From positions 1-10,278 of the forward strand of contig DATASA010000203.1 of assembly GCA_036269435.1 (NCBI GenBank): a DNA stretch of 10,278 nt. The letters run 5' to 3'. Positions 1 to 7,636 of the stretch are shown here, in pieces. A model generated the notes under the pieces. The model saw nothing but the letters and a program-made list of their open reading frames with translations, searched no databases and was not told where the DNA came from. This DNA is from CADCTB01 sp036269435 (lineage in GTDB: Bacteria; Actinomycetota; Acidimicrobiia; Acidimicrobiales; AC-14). Made by a program: the position numbers and the translations under genes. Numbering within the stretch: the stretch's first letter is position 1; each line of letters begins with the position of its first letter.

Positions 1-209
1 GTGTCTTCGAGACGACGGTCACCATCGACGACGGGCCCGACATGCCCGAGAAGAACCTCCGCCTCTTCCGGCAGATGCAGGGGCGGCCCGACGGTCCCCT
101 GTCCTGGTTCGGCGGCATGCTGTCCGAGGACGAGTTCCGCCAGGCGATGGTCGAGGAGAGGCGGCTGATTTACGAATTCAAGGTCCACCACTCCTACGGC
201 ATGGGCTGA
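1..209 (+). CDS. Unrecognised protein, 3' end only (left edge truncates it)
   Basis: The reading frame enters from the left edge (first full codon at position 3) and ends at TGA 207-209, giving 68 C-terminal residues. Codon use is strongly G/C at third positions, as in the neighbouring genes, which supports real coding. The visible part is soluble and charged, with a helix-like stretch (LSEDEFRQAMVEERR) followed by a beta-like segment (LIYEFKVHH) and a Gly-Met-Gly end. I do not recognise the family and see no catalytic motif. The gene converges on lepA, with about 69 bp between the two stop codons. Its start and full length lie outside the window, so no function is proposed. Confidence 0.75.
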   Translation, partial: VFETTVTIDDGPDMPEKNLRLFRQMQGRPDGPLSWFGGMLSEDEFRQAMVEERRLIYEFKVHHSYGMG

Positions 210-225
210 GGCGGCGCCGGCCGCC
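210..225. terminator. Short GC hairpin between convergent genes, possible terminator
   Basis: GGCGGC (210-215) pairs with GCCGCC (220-225) around a GCCG loop. The hairpin begins immediately after the stop of the left-edge gene and lies between it and the end of lepA. There is no T-tract after it on the + strand. On the minus strand, a small stem after lepA is followed by a TTGTTTT stretch (about 234-240). The position suggests transcription end sites, but a six-pair stem is common by chance at this GC content. Confidence 0.3.
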
Positions 226-278
226 CACGTTCGGAAAACAAGGGCGACGGCCGGGCCGCGGTCACGGGTATCGGCGGG

Positions 279-2078
<1,800 letters not shown>

Positions 2079-2122
2079 TGTCTCAGCCGCGGGCGACGTC
2101 CCACCGCGCGAAGCTGAGGCCC

Positions 2123-3136
2123 GTGCGGGTACGGCGGATTTCGACGGTGGCGGTCGCGCTGGGCCTGGCCATGGCCGGCTGCGGTGGTTCCGGCCACACG
2201 ACGGGGACGGCGGCGACCAAGGGCGGCGCGTTCAGCATCGGCCTCTGGGGTGACACGCCGTACACGCCGGCCGAGGCCATCGCCGTGCCCAAGCTGGTGG
2301 ACCAGGTCAACTCGTCGGACGTCGACTTCACCGTGTTCATCGGCGACCTGCAGGGCGGCGACCGGTGCGTGAACCAGCTGTACACGACCGCGGCCGACAC
2401 CTTCAACAGCTTCGCCAAGCCGATGGTGTACACCCCGGGCGACAACGAGTGGACCGACTGCCACGTCACCGCCGGCGACCCGATCGAGCGGCTCGCCTAC
2501 ATCCGCAGGACCATGTTCGCCACCAACCGCAGCTTCGGCCAGCAGACGCTCACCGTCGAGCAGCAGCCGCAGTACCCGGAGAACGCCCGGTGGGTGTCGC
2601 ACGCCGTCCAGTTCGTCACGCTCGACGTGCCGGGCAGCAACGACAACCACATCGCCGACCCGGACGCCGACGAGCAGAACACGCCGCGCACCGCGGCCGA
2701 CCGCCGCGCCGCCGAGGCCGAGTACCAGGCCCGCGACCAGGCCGATCGGGACTGGCTGCACCAGGCCTTCGGGGCCGCCACGGCCGCCAACGCGCCCGCC
2801 GTGGTCATCGCCATGCAGGCCGACCCCGCCTTCGACGTGGCGCCGGCCAGCCGGTCGGCCATGGGCGTGGACGGCTTCGACAAGCTGCTCGCCGCCTTCG
2901 TCTCCGAGGCCAAAGCGTTCGGGAAGCCGGTCGTGATCCTCCACGGCGACTCCCATCGCGAGCGCTTCGACCACCCGCTGGTCGATCCGGCCACCGGACA
3001 GCCCGTGCCCAACGTGACCCGGGTGGAGACGTTCGGGAGCCCGAACGTCGGCTGGGTCAAGGTGACGTTCGACCCCGCAGACCCCGTGTTCGTGTCGATC
3101 GTCCCCCACGCCGTCGCCGGCCCGGCCGCGAGCTGA
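2123..3136 (+). CDS. Exported calcineurin-like metallophosphoesterase lipoprotein
   Basis: The protein is 337 aa from GTG 2123. This start gives a compact lipoprotein signal: RVRR at the N-terminus, a hydrophobic core, then MAGC with the lipid-accepting Cys at residue 20. An in-frame TTG at 2078 would add 15 residues. The mature part carries the metal-site motifs of an exported metallophosphoesterase family: GDTPY (43-47), GDLQGG (74-79), PGDNEWTDC (105-113) and HGDSH (274-278). Likely metal ligands are D44, D75, N108, H274 and H278. C82 and C113 could form an extracytoplasmic disulphide. The GDTPY and GDNEWTDC forms are typical of this family, which differs from the classical D-x-H start of the superfamily. 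The protein is expected to be anchored on the outer face of the membrane and to cleave a phosphoester; the substrate is unknown. The nitrobindin gene follows 11 bp downstream, so the two are probably co-transcribed. Confidence 0.85.
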   Translation: MRVRRISTVAVALGLAMAGCGGSGHTTGTAATKGGAFSIGLWGDTPYTPAEAIAVPKLVDQVNSSDVDFTVFIGDLQGGDRCVNQLYTTAADTFNSFAKPMVYTPGDNEWTDCHVTAGDPIERLAYIRRTMFATNRSFGQQTLTVEQQPQYPENARWVSHAVQFVTLDVPGSNDNHIADPDADEQNTPRTAADRRAAEAEYQARDQADRDWLHQAFGAATAANAPAVVIAMQADPAFDVAPASRSAMGVDGFDKLLAAFVSEAKAFGKPVVILHGDSHRERFDHPLVDPATGQPVPNVTRVETFGSPNVGWVKVTFDPADPVFVSIVPHAVAGPAAS

Positions 3137-3147
3137 GCCGAGCGCCT

Positions 3148-3621
3148 GTGCCGCCCCCGCTGCACCCCCAAGTCGAGGCGCTGGCCGTGCTCCTCGGCAC
3201 CTGGACCGGAAGCGGGCACGGCGAGTACCCGACGATCGATCCGTTCGACTACGACGAGACCGTCACCTTCACCCACGCCGGCAAGCCGTTCGTCGCCTAC
3301 GGACAGCGGACCACCGCGAGCGACGACGGGCGACCGCTCCACGCCGAGACCGGGTACTGGCGGGTCCCGGCACCGGGGCGGGTGGAGCTGGTGCTCGCCC
3401 ACCCCACCGGGATCGTCGAGGTCGACGAAGGGACGATCGAGGGCTCGACGCTGCGACTGCGCTCCATCGTGGTGAGCCGCACCGGATCGGCCAAGGAGGT
3501 CACCGCCGTCGAGCGCGACGTGACCGTCGACGGGGAAGTCCTGCGCTACGCGGTGCGCATGGCCGCGGTCGGCCGGCCCCTCACCCACCACCTCGCCGCC
3601 ACCCTCCGGCGCAGGGCCTGA
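3148..3621 (+). CDS. Nitrobindin-family haem-binding beta-barrel protein
   Basis: The protein is 157 aa from GTG 3148, matching the usual 155-165 aa of bacterial nitrobindins (THAP4/DUF1794 family). The N-terminal family signature GTWTGSGHGEYPTI lies at 17-30. It is followed by alternating beta-strand segments (TVTFTHAG, PFVAYGQRT, ETGYWRV, VELVLAHPTG, STLRLRSIVV, LRYAVRMAAV). The C-terminal THHLAATLRR (146-155) contains the histidine that ligates ferric haem in studied members, by position H148. Known members are all-beta haem proteins that bind nitric oxide or isomerise peroxynitrite in the cytoplasm. No signal peptide is present. The start follows the preceding stop by 11 bp, which suggests translational coupling with the lipoprotein gene; no strong Shine-Dalgarno is visible. 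The gene converges on the RNase D gene. Confidence 0.87.
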   Translation: MPPPLHPQVEALAVLLGTWTGSGHGEYPTIDPFDYDETVTFTHAGKPFVAYGQRTTASDDGRPLHAETGYWRVPAPGRVELVLAHPTGIVEVDEGTIEGSTLRLRSIVVSRTGSAKEVTAVERDVTVDGEVLRYAVRMAAVGRPLTHHLAATLRRRA

Positions 3622-3635
3622 GCGGGACGGCCCGC
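3622..3635. terminator. Weak hairpin in the 24-bp gap between convergent genes
   Basis: GCGGG (3622-3626) and CCCGC (3631-3635) can pair around an ACGG loop. This is just after the nitrobindin stop and before the end of the RNase D gene. There are five pairs and no T-tract, so only the position between two convergent genes supports it. Confidence 0.22.
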
Positions 3636-3645
3636 GACGCGCCGC

Positions 3646-4791
3646 CTACGCCGGGGTGGGGGGCGGGCGGTCGACGAGGATCAGGCTGCCGTCGCCGTCG
3701 TAGGCGACCGCCGCCGTCCCCGCGACGATCCGGTCCACGGTGGCCCCGATGAACTCGGCCCGCCATCCATGGGCAAGCTGGCTCTCGGGGACGCCGCGCA
3801 GGTAGGCCTCGATGTCGCTACGGGTCGCGGCCAGGGCCGGGTCGATCGAGAGGTCCCGCGACTGCTGCGCCACCCACGCCGCGACCAGCGACGCCAGCGG
3901 CTGGAGGTGCCCGGGGAGGTCCGTGTCCGGCGGCAGCCGCAGGTCGGCCTTGGACAGCTCCCGGCCCCGAGCCACCGCGGCCAGCAGCTCCCCGACGACG
4001 TCGGCCGACAGCCGGCGGGCGTCGAAGAGCCGCGACTTCGGCATGTCGTCCGGGCCACGCGGTGGCCGCTCGGCGAGCAGGAGGACGGTCTCGTCGGCGA
4101 GGACCCGGCGGGCGGGCTTGTCGGTCGCCATCGCGGTGCGCTCGCGCCAGGCGGCCAGCTCCTGGGCGACGCCCCGGGACGGGCCTCGGAGCTGGCGGAA
4201 CCCCTTCAGCCGCCACCAGGCGGTGTCGACGTCGGTCGTGCGCACCCGGCGGCGCCGCTCGGACTCCTCGTAGGCCCACGCCAGGCGCCCGGCCGCGTCC
4301 AGCCGGCCCTCGATCACCGAGCGCAGCTCGAGCAGGTGGAGCACGTCGGCCGCCGCGTAGGTGATCTGCTCGGCGGTGAGGGGGCGCTTGAACCAGTCGC
4401 TCATCCGGGCGCCCTTCTCCAGCCGCACGCCCAGCAGCTCGCTCACCAGCTTGGCCAGCGACGGGGAGCTGTAGCCGAGGAACCCGGCGGCGATCTGCGT
4501 GTCGAGCATGCGCGACGGCAACGTCCCGGTCGCCCGCAGCAGCACCTGGAGGTCCTGCTCGCCGGCGTGGGCCACCATCAGCCCGGGCCCGTCCAGCACG
4601 GCGCGCAGCGGTGCGACGTCGACAGTGGTGGCGTCCACCACCGCCACCCGGTCGGGCGTGGCGAATTGCAGCACGGCCAGCCGCGGGTAGTACGAGCTCT
4701 CGCCCTGGAACTCGGCGTCGACCGCGTAGGCCTCGGCGGTGGCCAGATCTTCGAGGAGGTCGGCGAACGCGGCGTCGTCGGCGACCAGCAC
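3646..4791 (-). CDS. rnd: Ribonuclease D-like 3'-5' exoribonuclease with HRDC domain
   Basis: This 381-aa protein has the RNase D plan: a DEDDy exonuclease domain (about 1-165) followed by an HRDC domain (about 205-285) and a second C-terminal helical region. Exo I is VDAEFQGE (D25 and E27), Exo II is HAGEQDL (H75-L81, acidic residue D80), and Exo III is YAAAD (Y145 and D149). All four acidic metal-binding residues and the tyrosine are therefore present. RNase D trims the 3' ends of tRNA and other small RNA precursors. The length is close to the E. coli enzyme (375 aa). The GTG start at 4789-4791 is well supported because an in-frame TAG lies 12 nt upstream (4801-4803). The gene is divergent from the small membrane protein gene, with a 94-bp shared upstream region. 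Confidence 0.94.
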   Translation of the reverse strand: MLVADDAAFADLLEDLATAEAYAVDAEFQGESSYYPRLAVLQFATPDRVAVVDATTVDVAPLRAVLDGPGLMVAHAGEQDLQVLLRATGTLPSRMLDTQIAAGFLGYSSPSLAKLVSELLGVRLEKGARMSDWFKRPLTAEQITYAAADVLHLLELRSVIEGRLDAAGRLAWAYEESERRRRVRTTDVDTAWWRLKGFRQLRGPSRGVAQELAAWRERTAMATDKPARRVLADETVLLLAERPPRGPDDMPKSRLFDARRLSADVVGELLAAVARGRELSKADLRLPPDTDLPGHLQPLASLVAAWVAQQSRDLSIDPALAATRSDIEAYLRGVPESQLAHGWRAEFIGATVDRIVAGTAAVAYDGDGSLILVDRPPPTPA

Positions 4792-4870
4792 CGCCCCTGT
4801 CTACCGGGATCCGGCCCGGCGCGTACGGTCGCCACCGGCACGCGGGCGTTGTTTGGCACGCTGCGCCCGC

Positions 4871-4874
4871 GGAG
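4871..4874 (+). promoter_or_regulatory. Ribosome binding site for the small membrane protein gene
   Basis: GGAG is followed by 11 nt and then ATG 4886. It selects this ATG over upstream in-frame codons, which would add a hydrophilic, Arg-rich stretch not typical of the family. A nearer ATG at 4875 is in a different frame. Confidence 0.5.
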
Positions 4875-4885
4875 ATGACTTTTGC

Positions 4886-5152
4886 ATGGATGGAAACTCG
4901 CTTCTCGTGTTCCTGCTGGTACTCGCCGTGTTCGGTCTCATCGTGGGCGCCATCGCCCGCCTGATCGTCCCGGGCCCGACGCCCATGGGCCTGCTCGGCA
5001 CCATGGCCGCCGGCGTGGCCGGGGCCTTCCTGGGCGGGTTCGTCGGCAAGCTCCTGTTCGGCGCGGGCTACACGCCCGGCTGGATCATGTCGATCATCGG
5101 CGCCGTCGTCGTCGTCGCCCTCGTCGGCCGCCGGCACCGGGTGTACTACTAG
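4886..5152 (+). CDS. GlsB/YeaQ/YmgE-family small integral membrane protein
   Basis: The protein is 88 aa and almost entirely hydrophobic, with three predicted membrane helices: about 5-27, 34-58 and 66-81. It ends in a short basic tail (GRRHRVYY). The glycine-rich helices and the motifs GAIARLIVPG (21-30), GLLGTMAAGVAGAFLGG (35-51) and GWIMSIIGAV (65-74) are characteristic of the transglycosylase-associated (GlsB/YeaQ/YmgE) family. Members are small inner-membrane proteins often linked to envelope or general stress; their biochemical role is unsettled and they are not transglycosylases. The gene is monocistronic: it is divergent from the RNase D gene and convergent with phoH2, and it ends at a strong hairpin. 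Confidence 0.9.
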   Translation: MDGNSLLVFLLVLAVFGLIVGAIARLIVPGPTPMGLLGTMAAGVAGAFLGGFVGKLLFGAGYTPGWIMSIIGAVVVVALVGRRHRVYY

Positions 5153-5218
5153 CCCGACCCTCTCCGGACGGTCACGATCGACCCCTCGGCCGCACCGCCC
5201 GAGGAGGGCCGGGGCACC

Positions 5219-5242
5219 GCCGGGCACGACGCCGTGCCCGGC
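5219..5242. terminator. Strong hairpin, probable bidirectional terminator
   Basis: GCCGGGCACG (5219-5228) pairs perfectly with CGTGCCCGGC (5233-5242) around the loop ACGC, giving ten base pairs, nine of them G-C or C-G. It lies in the 117-bp gap between two convergent genes, about 67 bp after the + strand stop and 28 bp after the minus-strand phoH2 stop. On the + strand it is followed by TTCGCCTCCT, which is pyrimidine-rich but not a T-run. High-GC actinobacteria often use such hairpins without a U-tract. Confidence 0.6.
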
Positions 5243-5269
5243 TTCGCCTCCTGAGCGCGTACGTCGGTC

Positions 5270-6703
5270 CTAGAGAAGGTTGGCGGCGAGGGTGGCCAGC
5301 GGGCTGCGCTCGCCCTGGGACAGCCGGATATGGCCGAACAAGGACCCGCCCCGGCCCCGGCCCAGCGCCGCGGTCAGGACCGACATGGCGTTGTTGTGGG
5401 CCGACAGGAACGGGGCGTCGATCTGGCTGGTGTCGCCGGTGAAGACGACCTTCGTCCCCTCGGCAGCCCGGGTGAGGACCGTCTTGGCCAGGCTCGGTTC
5501 CAGGTTCTGGGCCTCGTCGAGGAGGATCCAGGCCCCGTGCAGCGACCGGCCCCGCAGGTGGTTCACCGACTCCATGGTGAGCCGGCCCTCGGCGGTGATC
5601 TGGGTGATGATCTCGTCGGCCGCCCCCTTGCGCCGCCCCTCGCTCATGGCGACGACGGCGTCGTGGATGGCCCCCATCCACGGGTCCAGCTTCTCCTCCA
5701 GGGTGCCGGGCAGGTAGCCGACCTCCTGGCGACCGACGGCGACGAGGGGCCGGTAGATCGCCAGGCGCTCGTACCTGCGGGTCGCCGGGTGGTTCCAGAC
5801 CTGTTCGAGGCCGGCGGCGATGGCCAGCAGGGTCTTGCCCGTGCCCGCCGGGCCGTCGAGGGCGACCACGCTGACCGCCGGGTCCAGGAGCAGGTCGAGG
5901 GCCAGGCGCTGCTCGATGTTGCGGGGCTTGAGGTCGAAGGCTTCCTGGTTCTGGCGAAGGAGCCACAGGTGCTCGCCCCGGCGCCGGGCCAGGGCCGACT
6001 GCTGGCCCGCCCGCAGCACGGCGAACTCGTTCTCGTAGAGCTGGTCCGGCGGCCCCACGTCGGCCACGTCCAGCTTGCGCTCCTCGAACAGCCGGTCGAT
6101 CAGGCCGCCGTCGAGCCCGTCGAGCGTCTGCCACCCCGGCGTGTCGCCGTCGCGCCCGTAGGCGGGCACCGGCACGTACTCCTTGGCGGCCAGGCCGACG
6201 TGGGCCGCCTTGATGCGCAGGGCGGCGTCGTTCGACACCACCTCCACCGTCGTGCCCCGGTGCTGCAGGCCCAGGGCGGTGCCGATGATGCGGTTGTCGG
6301 GTGTGTCCGGATCCAGGTAGTGCTCGGCCAGCAGCGTGTGGTTGACGCCGTTGAGGACGATGGCCAGCGACCCGCCGTGGGGCAGGGTGAGGGGCTCCTC
6401 CAGCGACCCGCCGGCCGAGACCCGCAGCGCCTCGATCCGCCGCAATGCCTCGCGGGCGGTCTGGCCCACCCCGTCGGCGCGGGTCTTGAGCCCGTCGAGC
6501 TCCTCGATCACCGTGAGCGGCACCTTCAGCGCGCAGCCACTGAACTCGTGGATGGCGCCGGGATCGGCGACCAGCACGGACGTGTCCAGCACGACCGTCT
6601 TGGTCAGGGCCCCGAGGCCCGCGGCCGGCGGGTTGGTGACGGGCGAGGTCACGCCGGTCCCGGCGGTGTCATCGGCTCGGCTCGGAGCCGACGGGTGCGC
6701 CAT
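5270..6703 (-). CDS. phoH2: PIN-PhoH protein (PhoH2/YlaK type), RNA helicase/RNase ATPase
   Basis: This 477-aa protein fuses an N-terminal PIN nuclease domain (about 36-175) to a C-terminal PhoH P-loop ATPase (about 255-477). PIN acidic positions are visible at VLDTSVL (D40), VIEELD (E67/E68) and VSNDAAL (D159). The ATPase has Walker A GPAGTGKT (284-291), Walker B WILLDEAQN (392-400, D396 and E397) and a sensor-like TGDTSQID (422-429). Characterised mycobacterial PhoH2 proteins are ATP-dependent RNA helicases and RNases, which fits this architecture. The first 32 or so residues are Pro/Ala/Thr-rich and precede the PIN fold. The ATG at 6701-6703 has GAGG 10 nt upstream, favouring it over internal GTGs. 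The gene lies 145 bp downstream of the immunity-like gene on the same strand and ends next to a strong hairpin. Confidence 0.95.
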   Translation of the reverse strand: MAHPSAPSRADDTAGTGVTSPVTNPPAAGLGALTKTVVLDTSVLVADPGAIHEFSGCALKVPLTVIEELDGLKTRADGVGQTAREALRRIEALRVSAGGSLEEPLTLPHGGSLAIVLNGVNHTLLAEHYLDPDTPDNRIIGTALGLQHRGTTVEVVSNDAALRIKAAHVGLAAKEYVPVPAYGRDGDTPGWQTLDGLDGGLIDRLFEERKLDVADVGPPDQLYENEFAVLRAGQQSALARRRGEHLWLLRQNQEAFDLKPRNIEQRLALDLLLDPAVSVVALDGPAGTGKTLLAIAAGLEQVWNHPATRRYERLAIYRPLVAVGRQEVGYLPGTLEEKLDPWMGAIHDAVVAMSEGRRKGAADEIITQITAEGRLTMESVNHLRGRSLHGAWILLDEAQNLEPSLAKTVLTRAAEGTKVVFTGDTSQIDAPFLSAHNNAMSVLTAALGRGRGGSLFGHIRLSQGERSPLATLAANLL

Positions 6704-6848
6704 GTGCGGACAACCTCGCCAGTCTGGCCGACCGGGATGGCGGACCTGGCGCGATGCGTGGGACGACTGACGTCGGGAGCGGGAACGGCATGCGACTCAG
6801 GGACACCAGTGTGCCGCTCCCCGGCCTCCCGCGCCGCCCGACCACCGC

Positions 6849-7322
6849 TCACAGCGTCGGGTCGTCACCCCGCTGGGGGAACGCGACCAGGTCCGAGAGC
6901 AGCGATGCCGCGGCCCGGGCCAGGTCGCTGCGCTCGACGTCCATGTCGACGCAGAGGTTGTTGCTTCCCGCCGCGGTCCGTGCCCACGGCGGGCGCAGCT
7001 CCAGCGCGAAGCAGGCCCGCACGTGCACCCGCAGGGGAGCACTCGTCCGCGACCGGGCGACGACGGTGAGGTTCGGCTCGGTGAACGTCATGGGCCTGGA
7101 CGCAGGGTCGTGGGCGGCGGCGTGGACGAGCCAGGAGACGAGATGCTTCGCCTCCCACGTCGTCAGGCAGGGGTCGACCACCTGCCAACTGCCCTCCGGC
7201 GCCAGCACCCGCACCGACACGAGGAGCCAGTTCGAGTCCCACGGGTCGCGTTGCTCTTCCGGGAACTGGTAGCCCACGATGCCGAGCTCGAGCTCGTTGC
7301 CCTCCCGGCCCCGCAGCAGCAT
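6849..7322 (-). CDS. WapI-type immunity-like protein, orphan
   Basis: The protein is 157 aa from ATG 7320-7322. A GTG at 7338-7340 would add six residues, but the ATG has GGGACAG about 10 nt upstream. The pattern matches what I recall of the WapI immunity family: an early hydrophobic strand (LELGIVGYQFP, 11-21), WDSNWL (28-33), GSWQVVDPCLTTWE (44-57), FTEPNL (80-85), a late FALELRPPW segment (105-113) and a C-terminal helix ending in FPQR (148-151). The founding member neutralises the toxic C-terminus of the Bacillus WapA contact-dependent toxin. No signal peptide or membrane segment is visible, so it should be cytoplasmic. No toxin or secretion gene is present in the window, so its role here may differ. 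It is divergent from rpsT (47 bp between starts) and precedes phoH2. The family assignment is from memory of its motifs. Confidence 0.72.
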   Translation of the reverse strand: MLLRGREGNELELGIVGYQFPEEQRDPWDSNWLLVSVRVLAPEGSWQVVDPCLTTWEAKHLVSWLVHAAAHDPASRPMTFTEPNLTVVARSRTSAPLRVHVRACFALELRPPWARTAAGSNNLCVDMDVERSDLARAAASLLSDLVAFPQRGDDPTL

Positions 7323-7369
7323 GGCGCCAGTCTGTCCCACCGCGCCGTGCTGCTACCGTGGTCACCCGC

Positions 7370-7636
7370 ATGGCCAACATCAAGAGTCAGATCAAGCGCA
7401 ACCGGACGAACGAGGGCAGGCGGCTGCGGAACAAGGCCGTCCGGTCCGAGATCAAGACACGGGTGAAGATCGCGGTCACCGCCTCGGCCCAGACGCCGGA
7501 GGAGGCCGCCGAGGCGCTGCGCATGGCCGTGAAGCGGATCGACAAGGCGGCGGCCAAGGGGATCATCCACAAGAACCAGGCTGCCAACCGCAAGTCGCGC
7601 CTCATGCGCCGGCTGGCCCGCCAGACCTCCGCGTAG
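7370..7636 (+). CDS. rpsT: Small ribosomal subunit protein bS20
   Basis: This 88-aa, very basic, helical protein has the full S20 pattern. It begins MANIKSQIKRN, has the central KTRVKIAV segment and the KGIIHKNQAANRKSRLMRRL region near the C-terminus (KGIIHKNQAA at 64-73). S20 binds 16S rRNA early in assembly of the 30S subunit. ATG 7370 is chosen because S20 proteins begin MANIKS; a GTG at 7358 would add four residues. No clear Shine-Dalgarno precedes the ATG, so a short or leaderless transcript is possible. The last 35 bp overlap the end of holA on the other strand. The rpsT-holA tail-to-tail arrangement is common in actinobacteria, but overlapping stops are less usual. Confidence 0.97.
   Translation: MANIKSQIKRNRTNEGRRLRNKAVRSEIKTRVKIAVTASAQTPEEAAEALRMAVKRIDKAAAKGIIHKNQAANRKSRLMRRLARQTSA

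Noticed and set aside
2365..3147. Upstream in-frame extension of the nitrobindin gene inside the metallophosphoesterase gene
   Set aside because: The extension reads as Arg/Pro/Gly-rich noise in the wrong frame of a real gene. GTG 3148 gives the family's normal length, so no fusion is claimed.
3769..4878. + strand open frame antisense to the RNase D gene
   Set aside because: It is a shadow frame; the opposite strand encodes an exonuclease with all catalytic residues.
5101..5130. GTC/GTCG short tandem run
   Set aside because: It encodes the valine-rich third membrane helix of the GlsB-type protein and is explained by codon bias, not by a functional repeat.
6704..6848. Longest intergenic gap, checked for tRNA, small RNA or attachment site
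   Set aside because: I found no tRNA-like fold, strong hairpin with T-run or direct repeats. It probably holds only the phoH2 promoter and its GAGG ribosome site (6714-6717).
5330..7069. Long + strand open frame (579 codons) antisense to phoH2 and the immunity-like gene
   Set aside because: Its composition is typical of an antisense shadow, it crosses two well-supported genes, and no domain is recognisable.
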